This document shows, in pieces, positions 7,573 through 14,572 of a stretch of DNA of 32,825 nucleotides. Both the position numbers and the translations under genes were made by a program. This DNA comes from CAURMH01 sp963525745 (GTDB lineage Bacteria; Pseudomonadota; Gammaproteobacteria; Enterobacterales; Pasteurellaceae): the NCBI GenBank assembly GCA_963525745.1, contig CAURMH010000011.1, positions 1 to 32,825 of the forward strand. The letters run 5' to 3'. Numbering within the stretch: position 1 is the stretch's first letter; every line of letters starts with the position of its first letter. The notes under the pieces were generated by a model, which worked only from the letters and a program-made list of their open reading frames with translations, had not been told where the DNA came from and did no database searches.

Positions 7573-8502
7573 TTAAATCCATTGATAGATGGCGATCATC
7601 AGGGGCATTGTCAGCATGCAAAGCATCGTAGTAACGCCGTAAATGGCACTCGCTTTTTGAGGATTGTTGCCGAAAATCACCGCCATTTGCGTCACGGTCG
7701 CCGCCGAAGGGCCGGTCGTTGCAAGAAAACTTATCATGGCAATGGTCTCGCCGTTTTCGACCCAGTGAGAAAATCCGCCAACTTTAACCGCAATTAAAAT
7801 CATTGCCGGAACCAAAAGTAAGCGTAAAAACGTGACGAGATAAATACGCATCGATGAAAAAATCGTTTTTAGCGGAATCGCCGCAATCAACATCCCCGCA
7901 ATTAACATCGCATTCGGTCCAATAAATATGCCGACCGCGGATAATGTTCCGGTGACGATCGAGGGTAATTTAATCTGTAACGCAAAAAGAAGCATGCCGA
8001 AAAAAATGGATAAAATATTGATATTTTTTAAGATCATTTGAATCGACAGTTGCCCTTTGCCGACAATAATCAAACGACAATGCGTCCAAAATAAAAACGT
8101 TTGTACGACAATGAAACAACTCGCATAAATGACCCATTCCGGGCCGAACAATGACATGACGATCGGAATGATGAGATTACCCGAATTGGCGTAAATCGTT
8201 GCGGCATGCTCAATGGGATCAAGCCCTAGCAGACGTTTTAAAACAATCCCGATAAGAATCAGCAAACAATGCAAAAAAAACGCCATCCCGAAAGACAATA
8301 TCAACCCTTGTAAAATTGCCGGCGTGTAAGTTATTTGAAAGGCATTAATCATCACGGCAGGACTGATAATGTACAAACCGATGATCGACAAAGGCTTGCA
8401 ATCTTCCGATTTAAGCAATTTCGCTTTAACTAAAGCGTAGCCCATTAAAACGATTAACGTCAGTTCCGTAATCTTGCTACCAAGTAAAAAAGCAATGTCC
8501 AT
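7573..8502 (-). CDS. AEC family (auxin efflux carrier type) transporter
   Basis: This 309-residue membrane protein has about ten predicted transmembrane segments in two repeats of five. Features of the AEC fold include an early ALVKAKLLKSEDCKPLSIIG segment, YANSGNLIIPIVMSLFGPE near residue 105 (the conserved NxGN-like break in TM4), and SFLATTGPSAATVTQMAVIFG near residue 255. Bacterial AEC proteins export or import small carboxylates such as malate or malonate; the substrate here is unknown. The gene has an AGGATAGG ribosome site and lies downstream of the azlD terminator, so it is probably transcribed on its own. It converges with mtgA, with an uptake signal in the 22-base gap. Confidence 0.88.
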   Translation of the reverse strand: MDIAFLLGSKITELTLIVLMGYALVKAKLLKSEDCKPLSIIGLYIISPAVMINAFQITYTPAILQGLILSFGMAFFLHCLLILIGIVLKRLLGLDPIEHAATIYANSGNLIIPIVMSLFGPEWVIYASCFIVVQTFLFWTHCRLIIVGKGQLSIQMILKNINILSIFFGMLLFALQIKLPSIVTGTLSAVGIFIGPNAMLIAGMLIAAIPLKTIFSSMRIYLVTFLRLLLVPAMILIAVKVGGFSHWVENGETIAMISFLATTGPSAATVTQMAVIFGNNPQKASAIYGVTTMLCMLTMPLMIAIYQWI

Positions 8503-8529
8503 AAGCCTATCCTGTGTTGAGTAAACACG

Positions 8530-8558
8530 AAAAAAATTGACCGCACTTTAGTCAATTT
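8530..8558 (-). terminator. Terminator of the metR-azlC-azlD operon containing an uptake signal
   Basis: AAATTGAC (8534-8541) and GTCAATTT (8551-8558) form a perfect 8-bp stem with the uptake signal ACCGCACTT (8540-8548) in loop and stem. On the minus strand the stem is followed by a T-run (complement of 8530-8536), 26 bases after the azlD stop. Confidence 0.75.
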
Positions 8559-8583
8559 CGCCGCTAAATCTTTGATATCCGCC

Positions 8584-8913
8584 TTAAACAAAGACGTTTT
8601 GAATCAAAATCATATAGAAAATCGTGCCTCCGCCAATAGAAAGCATCATGTTTTTTCGCCAAAAATGCAAAATAAGCACCGCCGCACCCGCCATAAATTC
8701 GGGAATGCCACGATCTCCCGTCATAAAATCAATGTCCTTATAGCAATAAACGACAAGCATACCGAACATCGCGGCAGGCAATACTTTGCCCAAATAACGA
8801 ATGTATTCGGGGATCGGGCGATTCGCGGGGAAAACCCAAAAAGGGAGTAAACGACACAATTGGACGCCTAATACACCCATTGAAATGGTGATAATTTGTT
8901 CGGTTAATGTCAT
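8584..8913 (-). CDS. azlD: AzlD family branched-chain amino acid exporter small subunit
   Basis: This 109-residue protein with about four hydrophobic helices has the AzlD pattern, including FWVFPANRPIPEYIRYLGKV and LPAAMFGMLVVYCY. It works with AzlC as a two-part amino-acid exporter in the inner membrane; YgaZH of E. coli, the same pair, exports valine and methionine. The ATG overlaps the azlC stop by four bases (ATGA), so synthesis is likely coupled. It is the last gene of a metR-azlC-azlD operon and is followed by a rho-independent terminator. Confidence 0.9.
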   Translation of the reverse strand: MTLTEQIITISMGVLGVQLCRLLPFWVFPANRPIPEYIRYLGKVLPAAMFGMLVVYCYKDIDFMTGDRGIPEFMAGAAVLILHFWRKNMMLSIGGGTIFYMILIQNVFV

Positions 8914-9644
8914 GAGTCAATCCGCGCCAATTTTGAAGCCAGTTTCGGACGATATAAAGTCAAAAAGATCCAAATTCCGACCAACGTTGGTACCAGAAAA
9001 TGTGCTTTACCGACCGATAATAAGCAAATCAAGGCAATAATGAGGCCACTTAATGAACTTTCATGAAACGACTCTTTCATCCAATTTTCCGCAAAAATAA
9101 CTAAAAATAGTGCTGTCATCGCAAACTCGGTACCGTGTAAATTCAAAGGCAGAATAGCACCGAATAAGTTGCCTAAAACAGCGCCTAAAATCCAATAACA
9201 ATGCAAATAAAAACTGACAAAAAACAGATACCAGCCGCGATCAATCGACGGAGGGATTTGAGCTAAATAATTTAATGAAAAGGCTTCATCCACCAACGAA
9301 CTAATCAAATACCAACGCTTTTTGCCTAAATGTACGTCGTATTTTTCCAACATAGAAATGCCGTAAAAAATTTGCCGCCCGCTCACCATGAGTGTAATCA
9401 ATAACACGTTAAGCGGCGAAAAAGCGGCGACAAGGGAGCCGGCGATAATAAATTCTACCGAACCGGCATAAATCAAGGCCGCCATAAAGAGCGGATACCA
9501 AACGTTAAACCCTAGCCCTTTCATATAAATGCCGTAGGCGATACCCAAGCAAATAAAGCCGGCGATCATCGGTATACTGTAAGGAAAAGCGGCTTTTGCC
9601 GCCGATTTGATCACATCGAATTTTGATGGCGGTGTGGGAAACAT
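8910..9644 (-). CDS. azlC: AzlC family branched-chain amino acid exporter large subunit
   Basis: The 244-residue membrane protein carries the AzlC hallmarks PYSIPMIAGFICLGIAYGIY, ALIYAGSVEFIIAGSLVA and MVSGRQIFYGISML. With AzlD it forms the export channel for branched-chain amino acids or methionine. It starts two bases after the stop of the upstream LysR-type gene and overlaps azlD, so the three genes form one transcript. The link to a MetR-like regulator favours methionine as a substrate; that is inference from context and from the known methionine export by E. coli YgaZH. Confidence 0.92.
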   Translation of the reverse strand: MFPTPPSKFDVIKSAAKAAFPYSIPMIAGFICLGIAYGIYMKGLGFNVWYPLFMAALIYAGSVEFIIAGSLVAAFSPLNVLLITLMVSGRQIFYGISMLEKYDVHLGKKRWYLISSLVDEAFSLNYLAQIPPSIDRGWYLFFVSFYLHCYWILGAVLGNLFGAILPLNLHGTEFAMTALFLVIFAENWMKESFHESSLSGLIIALICLLSVGKAHFLVPTLVGIWIFLTLYRPKLASKLARIDS

Positions 9645-9646
9645 AC

Positions 9647-10573
9647 TTATTCCAAAACAACAAGTCCGGGTAAGGTAGAGAAACTTTGTGATTTTACCGT
9701 TTGATAAAAATCCTCAAGGTAAGCCAATGCGCCGTCTTCACGGCGAATTGCCGCGTACAAATTACTGTATAATCCTTGTTCCGTAATTTTACGCGCCACA
9801 ACATAGCCTTTTTCCAAATAAGGCAAAGCCGCCCAATAAGGAACCGTCGCAATACCGCGACGACTGGCCACTAATTGAATCATGGCGATGGTCAGTTCCG
9901 TCGTACGCCGTGCCGGGCTAATCCCGGCGGGCTTTAACACTTGACGCACCAAATCCAACATCTCATCGGGCACCGGATAAGTAATCCAAGTTTCGTCCTG
10001 AAAATCCTCCGCGCGCCAAATTGCCTTTTCCGCCAAAGCATGATCTTTGGCGCAAATTCCGACCATTTCATAAGCAAAAAGCGGTTTAAAAATAATTTCA
10101 TCGTTCTGTTCGACTTCCGAAACGATCGCCCAATCGGCGCGATGAGAAAGTAACAAACCGACAGGATCCGTATGAAAGCCCGATACGATGTCCAATTCTA
10201 CCGAGCTCCAATCGGCCCGAAATGCATCCATCGCCGGCATCAACCAATCAAAGCAAGTATGGCATTCCACCGCAATGCGTAATTGACCGGCATCCCCCTG
10301 TTTCAGGCGCACTAAATCACGTTCGGCATCAATCACTCGCGGCAGCACATCATACGCCAAACGAAGCAACCGCTCGCCGGCGGCGGTAAAACATAACGGA
10401 TGACTTTTTCGCTCAAATAACGGCAAACCAAATTGTTGTTCCAACAGTTTTAACTGGTGAGACAACGCGGATTGTGTAAGATAGACGCGCTTAGCGGCTA
10501 AAGAAACGCTTCCGGTTTCTTTGAGTGCCACTAACGTGCGCAGATGTCGAATATCAATAAAGGTTGATTTCAT
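9647..10573 (-). CDS. metR: LysR-type regulator, MetR-like
   Basis: This 308-residue LysR-type activator has an N-terminal winged helix-turn-helix (about 10-68: SVSLAAKRVYLTQSALSHQL) and a C-terminal co-inducer domain. It shares with E. coli MetR the lines LRIAVECHTCFDWLMPAM, YPVPDEMLD, MIQLVASRRGIATVPYW and GLYSNLYAAIRR. MetR responds to homocysteine and activates methionine biosynthesis genes. Here it is not divergent from metE but heads an operon with azlC and azlD. I found no clear TGAA-N5-TTCA MetR box in the 96 bases upstream. That stretch contains an uptake signal at 10657-10665. Confidence 0.87.
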   Translation of the reverse strand: MKSTFIDIRHLRTLVALKETGSVSLAAKRVYLTQSALSHQLKLLEQQFGLPLFERKSHPLCFTAAGERLLRLAYDVLPRVIDAERDLVRLKQGDAGQLRIAVECHTCFDWLMPAMDAFRADWSSVELDIVSGFHTDPVGLLLSHRADWAIVSEVEQNDEIIFKPLFAYEMVGICAKDHALAEKAIWRAEDFQDETWITYPVPDEMLDLVRQVLKPAGISPARRTTELTIAMIQLVASRRGIATVPYWAALPYLEKGYVVARKITEQGLYSNLYAAIRREDGALAYLEDFYQTVKSQSFSTLPGLVVLE

Positions 10574-10669
10574 TCAAAAATCTCATCATAAATCCGAAAG
10601 GATTATCATCCGTTCAAATAACCGCTTAAACCGCTCCGAAAACGCCACCAAAACCGACCGCACTTTTAA

Positions 10670-11254
10670 TCAAATTCGAAAACGATTCAATCGATTCGTT
10701 GCTTTCACCACGCCGTCCTTAAAAAGCATTTCGACACAATCCGTCGCTTCCTCCAACGCTTTTTCCAACGCGTCACGTTCGTTTGGCGACGGTTTGTTTA
10801 AAACATAACCGGCCACTAAATCGCGGTGTCCCGGATGGCCGATGCCTAGGCGTAAGCGGTAAAAATTATGTTGATTGCCCAGCTGAGCGATGATGTCCTT
10901 TAATCCGTTGTGACCGCCATGACCGCCGCCTAATTTAAGTTTTACCGTGCCGGGAGGAAGATCCAATTCATCATGAACGACTAAAATCTCTTCCGGCTTA
11001 ATCCGATAAAAATTCGCCAATGCGCCGACCGCCTTGCCGCTTAAATTCATAAACGTTGTCGGCACCAATAAACGCACTTCGTGCCCATGAATCATGGCGC
11101 GTGCCGTATAACCGAAAAATTTATTTTCACTGTTTAATATCACCTTAAAACGGCGTGCCAAACGGGCAATCAGCCATTCGCCGGCATTGTGGCGGGTTTC
11201 GGCGTATTTATCGCCGGGATTGCCTAATCCGACGATTAATTTAATTTCAGACAT
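10670..11254 (-). CDS. pth: Peptidyl-tRNA hydrolase
   Basis: Pth releases tRNA from peptidyl-tRNAs that drop off the ribosome and is essential in most bacteria. The product shows LIVGLGNPGDKYAETRHNAG with Asn12 and catalytic His22, FMNLSGKAV, LVVHDELDLPPG and KLGGGHGGHNGLK. I place the start at the ATG at 11254 (MSEIKLIV, 194 residues, the usual length). An in-frame TTG three codons upstream is less likely. A promoter with 17-base spacing lies at 11299-11327, overlapping the end of the neighbouring EamA gene. It is the first gene of the stretch pth-metR-azlCD, but 96 bases separate it from metR. Confidence 0.96.
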   Translation of the reverse strand: MSEIKLIVGLGNPGDKYAETRHNAGEWLIARLARRFKVILNSENKFFGYTARAMIHGHEVRLLVPTTFMNLSGKAVGALANFYRIKPEEILVVHDELDLPPGTVKLKLGGGHGGHNGLKDIIAQLGNQHNFYRLRLGIGHPGHRDLVAGYVLNKPSPNERDALEKALEEATDCVEMLFKDGVVKATNRLNRFRI

Positions 11255-11298
11255 AATACTCAAACAAATCGCGTGTTTTAAACCTAATGAAAGTCGGC

Positions 11299-11327
11299 AT
11301 TGTAGCGAAAAAGCCCGATCAGCTCAA
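11299..11327 (-). promoter_or_regulatory. Promoter of pth
   Basis: Reading the minus strand, TTGAGC (11322-11327) is separated by 17 bases from TACAAT (11299-11304). It ends one base before the EamA stop codon and 45 bases before the pth ATG. Confidence 0.6.
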
Positions 11328-11744
11328 TTACAACGCAAGAACCAACACGCCGGAGAGAATTAAAATGCTGCCCATCATCAGCTTTAAACTTAACGGTTCG
11401 CCTAATATCACCACCCCCAGGATAATCGCAATCACCACGCTTAATTTATCGATAGGCGCCACCCAGGAAGCCGGTGCTAACTGAAGGGCGCGGTAATAAC
11501 ACAACCAAGAAAGCCCCGTAGCAATTCCGGAAAGCAATAAAAAAGTCAACGGCTTCAGCGCAATATGCTGCGGCAAACTCCATTCGTTACGCATGGTAAT
11601 AATTCCCCCCGCCACAACCAATACCACAATCGTTCGAATAAAAGTCGCCAAATTACTATTAATGCCAACGACGCCTAACTTGCCTAAAATCGCCGTTAAT
11701 CCGGCGAAAAAAGCCGATCCCAAAGCGAACCAAATCCAATTCAT
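11328..11744 (-). CDS. Half-size EamA/DMT family membrane protein
   Basis: The 138-residue protein holds one EamA repeat with five hydrophobic helices, opening with WIWFALGSAFFAGLTAILGK and containing WLCYYRALQLAPASWVAPID and the ending GEPLSLKLMMGSILILSGV. Full-length DMT transporters have two such repeats; single-repeat members act as dimers. The substrate is unknown. The AAGGAGAGAAT ribosome site is strong. The gene is divergent from rnfH and lies upstream of pth on the same strand. Confidence 0.87.
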   Translation of the reverse strand: MNWIWFALGSAFFAGLTAILGKLGVVGINSNLATFIRTIVVLVVAGGIITMRNEWSLPQHIALKPLTFLLLSGIATGLSWLCYYRALQLAPASWVAPIDKLSVVIAIILGVVILGEPLSLKLMMGSILILSGVLVLAL

Positions 11745-11776
11745 ATTCTCTCCTTATTTTGACCGCACTTTTAAGC

Positions 11777-11782
11777 TATAAT
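11777..11782 (+). promoter_or_regulatory. -10 box of the rnfH-roxA promoter
   Basis: A consensus TATAAT is followed by six C's and lies 33 bases before the rnfH ATG. The best -35 with 17-base spacing is TTATTT (11754-11759), which is weak. An uptake signal (11762-11770) sits between the two boxes. Confidence 0.5.
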
Positions 11783-11815
11783 CCCCCCGATGATTCTTAT
11801 GCCAAAGGGGGTCTG

Positions 11816-12130
11816 ATGAGCCAAATCAAAATTGAAATCGCCTACGCGTTACCGACGCGGTATTTTTTAAAAACGATGACCGTTGAGGCCGGCACAATGG
11901 TGCAAACGGCGATTTTACAATCGGGTATTCTGCAACGATTCACCGAAATCGATCTGCGCGAAAACAAAGTCGGTATTTATAGTCGCACAGTTAAATTAAC
12001 CGATCAATTGCATGACGGCGATCGTATTGAAATTTATCGCCCGCTGTTAGCCGATCCGAAGGAAATTCGACGTAAACGTGCCGCCGAACAACAAGAAAAA
12101 CAGGCCGCAAAAAAAGGAGCTGAAAAATGA
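11816..12130 (+). CDS. rnfH: RnfH family ubiquitin-like protein
   Basis: This small beta-grasp protein of the RnfH (UPF0125) family has no proven biochemical role; the name comes from rnf loci, and elsewhere it accompanies ratA/smpB. The sequence IKIEIAYALPTRYFLKTMTV and the ending GDRIEIYRPLLADPKEIRRK are typical. I chose the ATG at 11816, giving 104 residues, because AAAGGGGGT lies just upstream; the longer frame from a TTG at 11759 would run through the promoter. The C-terminus is a charged Lys/Glu/Ala tail. Its last four bases overlap the roxA start (ATGA), so the two are probably translated together. Confidence 0.93.
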   Translation: MSQIKIEIAYALPTRYFLKTMTVEAGTMVQTAILQSGILQRFTEIDLRENKVGIYSRTVKLTDQLHDGDRIEIYRPLLADPKEIRRKRAAEQQEKQAAKKGAEK

Positions 12131-13341
12131 CCGCACTTTCTAATCCACACTACTGTCTGCCGGAACCCATCACGGCGGAAATCTTTCTGCGCGACTATTG
12201 GCAAAAAAAACCGTTGATTATTCGTCGCGGGCTGCCTGAAATTATCGGTCAATTCGAGCCGGAAGATATTCTTGAATTGGCGCAAAATGAAGACATAACG
12301 GCGCGTTTAGTAAAAACCTATTCCGAAGACGATTGGCGTGTCACACACAGCCCGCTAAATCCGAAGGATTTTAGTGACATGCCGCCAAAATGGTCTGTTT
12401 TAGTTCAGAACATGGAACAATGGTCGCCGGAACTCGGCCTAATGTGGTCGCGTTTCGGGTTTATTCCGCAATGGCAGCGCGATGACATTATGGTTTCTTA
12501 CGCGCCGAAAGGCGGCTCCGTGGGAAAACATTACGACGAATATGACGTCTTTTTAGTACAGGGCTACGGCCATCGTCGTTGGCAATTAGGAAAATGGTGC
12601 GACGCCGCAACAGAATTTAAACCGAATCAACCGATTCGAATTTTTGATGACATGGGCGAAATCGTCGTCGACCAAATCATGGCGCCCGGCGATATTTTAT
12701 ATATTCCCGCTCGCATGGCGCATTATGGTGTCGCCGAAGATGATTGTTTGACCTTTTCATTCGGTCTGCGCAACCCAAATCCGGCGGATATTTTAGCCAA
12801 TATCAGCGACCTACTTTGCCGTGCCGAAATGGAACAACATTTAACCGAATTTCTTTTGCCGCTACGTTTTAATCAAGCATTTCAGCCGAGCGGTAAACTG
12901 AGCGATGAAAATATTCAAAATATAAAACGTCATTTGGTCGAAAAACTGACGGCGTCGGAATCTTTCGATATGCTATTCAAACAAGCCGTGGCGAAAACGG
13001 TCAGCTCGCGCCGCTACGAATTATTGGTTTCCGATGAGATTAACGAACCTTCCGAAGTGCGGTCAATTTTAGCGGAGAATCAGAGCGTTTTGGTACAAGA
13101 TAATAATTGTAAATTGCTTTATATTGAAAACCCGCTACGTGTCTACGCCAATGGCGAATGGGTGGATGAACTCAATGTAATTGAAATCGAAGTGTTGAAA
13201 CGGTTGGCCGACGGTGAGTGCTTAGATTGGTCATTTCTTACACGTCTGACAAATGAAACGGAAGATCCGAGTTTGTCCATGAAGTTATTACTGGATTCTA
13301 TTTGCAATTGGCTAGATGACGGCTGGGTTCTGCTGGATTAA
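12127..13341 (+). CDS. roxA: Ribosomal protein uL16 3-hydroxylase (JmjC oxygenase)
   Basis: RoxA (YcfD) is an Fe(II)/2-oxoglutarate oxygenase that hydroxylates an arginine of ribosomal protein L16. The 404-residue protein has a cupin/JmjC core with the iron ligands His135, Asp137 (GKHYDEYDVFLVQGYGHRRW) and His199 (ARMAHYG), followed by FSFGLRNP and a C-terminal winged-helix part. It is somewhat longer than the E. coli protein (373). The start ATG overlaps the rnfH stop and coincides with an uptake signal (12130-12138), which encodes the first residues MTAL. A second signal lies at 13055-13063. No terminator is visible before afuA. Confidence 0.94.
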   Translation: MTALSNPHYCLPEPITAEIFLRDYWQKKPLIIRRGLPEIIGQFEPEDILELAQNEDITARLVKTYSEDDWRVTHSPLNPKDFSDMPPKWSVLVQNMEQWSPELGLMWSRFGFIPQWQRDDIMVSYAPKGGSVGKHYDEYDVFLVQGYGHRRWQLGKWCDAATEFKPNQPIRIFDDMGEIVVDQIMAPGDILYIPARMAHYGVAEDDCLTFSFGLRNPNPADILANISDLLCRAEMEQHLTEFLLPLRFNQAFQPSGKLSDENIQNIKRHLVEKLTASESFDMLFKQAVAKTVSSRRYELLVSDEINEPSEVRSILAENQSVLVQDNNCKLLYIENPLRVYANGEWVDELNVIEIEVLKRLADGECLDWSFLTRLTNETEDPSLSMKLLLDSICNWLDDGWVLLD

Positions 13342-13377
13342 TCAAAGAAAAAAATTCAGCGGGGAGAATATAAATTC

Positions 13378-13393
13378 TGTGATATAACTCACA
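13378..13393 (+). promoter_or_regulatory. CRP-cAMP binding site of afuABC
   Basis: TGTGATATAACTCACA is a perfect match to TGTGA-N6-TCACA, with symmetric flanks AATTC / GAAATT. The centre lies about 41.5 bases upstream of the start predicted from the extended -10 box at 13412-13420, the class II activator position. Confidence 0.85.
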
Positions 13394-13411
13394 GAAATTC
13401 AAATTTGCCAA

Positions 13412-13420
13412 TGTTAAAAT
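13412..13420 (+). promoter_or_regulatory. Extended -10 box of the afuABC promoter
   Basis: TGTTAAAAT reads as a TGN extension plus TAAAAT. No proper -35 is present at 17 bases (CAGAAA); instead a CRP site covers that region, as in class II CRP-activated promoters. The transcription start would be near 13427. Confidence 0.7.
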
Positions 13421-13451
13421 ACGCAAAACTTTAATTACATGGAGTCCCGTT

Positions 13452-14489
13452 ATGAAATTATCTAAACTTACCTTAACATTATCCGCCGCCCTGCTCGGTA
13501 GCGTTATGTTCACTTCAAATGCACAAGCGGAAGGGCGCTTGGTAGTTTATTGTAGCGGCACGAATCTTTTGTGTGAGGCGCAAACAAAAGCATTTGGGGA
13601 AAAATATGACGTCAAAACGTCCTTTATTCGCAACGGTTCGGGCAGTACATTAGCCAAAATTGAAGCGGAAAAAAACAATCCTCAGGCCGATGTTTGGTAC
13701 GGCGGGACATTAGATCCGCAATCACAAGCCGGTGAGCTCGGTTTATTACAACCGTATCGTTCGCCAAACGTTGATCAAATTGTTCCTCGCTTCCAAGATC
13801 CGGCGAAAATGAAAGGTAACTACTCTTCCGCCGTTTATATGGGGATCTTGGGCTTCGGCGTAAACCCGGAACGATTAGCCAAATTAGGTATTAAAGAAGT
13901 ACCGAAATGCTGGAAAGACTTAACCGATCCTCGTTTAAAAGGCGAAATCCAAATTGCCGATCCGCAAAGTTCCGGCACGGCTTATACCGCTATCGCCACT
14001 TTTATTCAACTGTGGGGAGAAGATCAAGCGTTTGAATATTTCCGTCAACTTCATCCGAATATCTCTCAATACACCAAATCCGGCATCACGCCGTCACGTA
14101 ATGCCGCTCGCGGCGAAAGCGCAATCGGCATCGGTTTCTTACATGATTATGCATTAGAAAAACAAAACGGCGCGCCACTTGAGCTCATTGCGCCTTGTGA
14201 GGGGACCGGCTACGAATTAGGCGGCGTCAGTATTTTAAAAGGGGCACGCAATCTTGATAACGCGAAGAAATTCGTTGATTACGTTCTTTCTAAAGAAGGT
14301 CAGGAAAATGCGTGGAAAAAAGGCGAATCTTTACAGATTCTAACCAACACCACCGCCGAACAATCGCCTGTTGCCTTAGATCCGATGAAATTAAAACTCA
14401 TCGACTATGACTTTGAAAAATACGGCGCCTCCGACGAACGTAAACGCCTGATTGAAAAATGGGTAAGCGACGTAAAATTAGCTAAATAA
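13452..14489 (+). CDS. afuA: AfuA-type periplasmic binding protein of an ABC transporter
   Basis: The 345-residue protein has a signal peptide cleaved at about Ala26 (SNAQA) and a type 2 periplasmic binding fold, starting LVVYCSGTNLLCEAQTKAFG and running through IRNGSGSTLAKIEAE and KYGASDERKRLIEKWVSDV. It was long annotated in this clade as a ferric-ion binding protein. A. pleuropneumoniae AfuA, however, was shown to bind hexose and heptose phosphates, and this protein lacks the paired tyrosines that hold iron in FbpA. Cysteines occur at YCSG, LLCE, PKCWK and APCEG. It is the first gene of afuABC, with ribosome site TGGAGTCCC and a CRP site upstream. Confidence 0.9.
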   Translation: MKLSKLTLTLSAALLGSVMFTSNAQAEGRLVVYCSGTNLLCEAQTKAFGEKYDVKTSFIRNGSGSTLAKIEAEKNNPQADVWYGGTLDPQSQAGELGLLQPYRSPNVDQIVPRFQDPAKMKGNYSSAVYMGILGFGVNPERLAKLGIKEVPKCWKDLTDPRLKGEIQIADPQSSGTAYTAIATFIQLWGEDQAFEYFRQLHPNISQYTKSGITPSRNAARGESAIGIGFLHDYALEKQNGAPLELIAPCEGTGYELGGVSILKGARNLDNAKKFVDYVLSKEGQENAWKKGESLQILTNTTAEQSPVALDPMKLKLIDYDFEKYGASDERKRLIEKWVSDVKLAK

Positions 14490-14511
14490 TTATTAACGTT
14501 TAAAATAATCT

Positions 14512-14546
14512 AAAATATAACCGCTCTTTATGGGTGGTTATATTTT
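14512..14546 (+). promoter_or_regulatory. RNA hairpin between afuA and afuB
   Basis: AAAATATAACCGCTC and GGGTGGTTATATTTT form a 15-bp stem (11 bp perfect, then four pairs including two G-T) with loop TTTAT. It lies in the 83-base afuA-afuB gap. In transporter operons such hairpins often protect the binding-protein mRNA or reduce read-through, giving more AfuA than AfuBC. The downstream CTATTT is too poor for a strong terminator. Confidence 0.75.
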
Positions 14547-14572
14547 CTATTTATAAATCAATACGAGGTTTT

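Noticed and set aside
8511..8527. GTGTT-N5-AACAC repeat upstream of the AEC carrier gene as a CRP site.
   Set aside because: It does not fit TGTGA-N6-TCACA in sequence or spacing.
11783..11811. CCCCCC pairing with the GGGGG of the rnfH ribosome site as a riboswitch-like lock.
   Set aside because: The C-run lies right after the -10 box and is probably not transcribed, or only in its last base.
11759..11815. TTG-initiated extension of rnfH by 19 residues.
   Set aside because: It would start in the promoter; the ATG at 11816 has a strong ribosome site and gives the family length.
14534..14572. GTG-initiated 13-residue extension of afuB.
   Set aside because: It falls in the intergenic hairpin and has no ribosome site; the ATG at 14573 has TACGAGG upstream.
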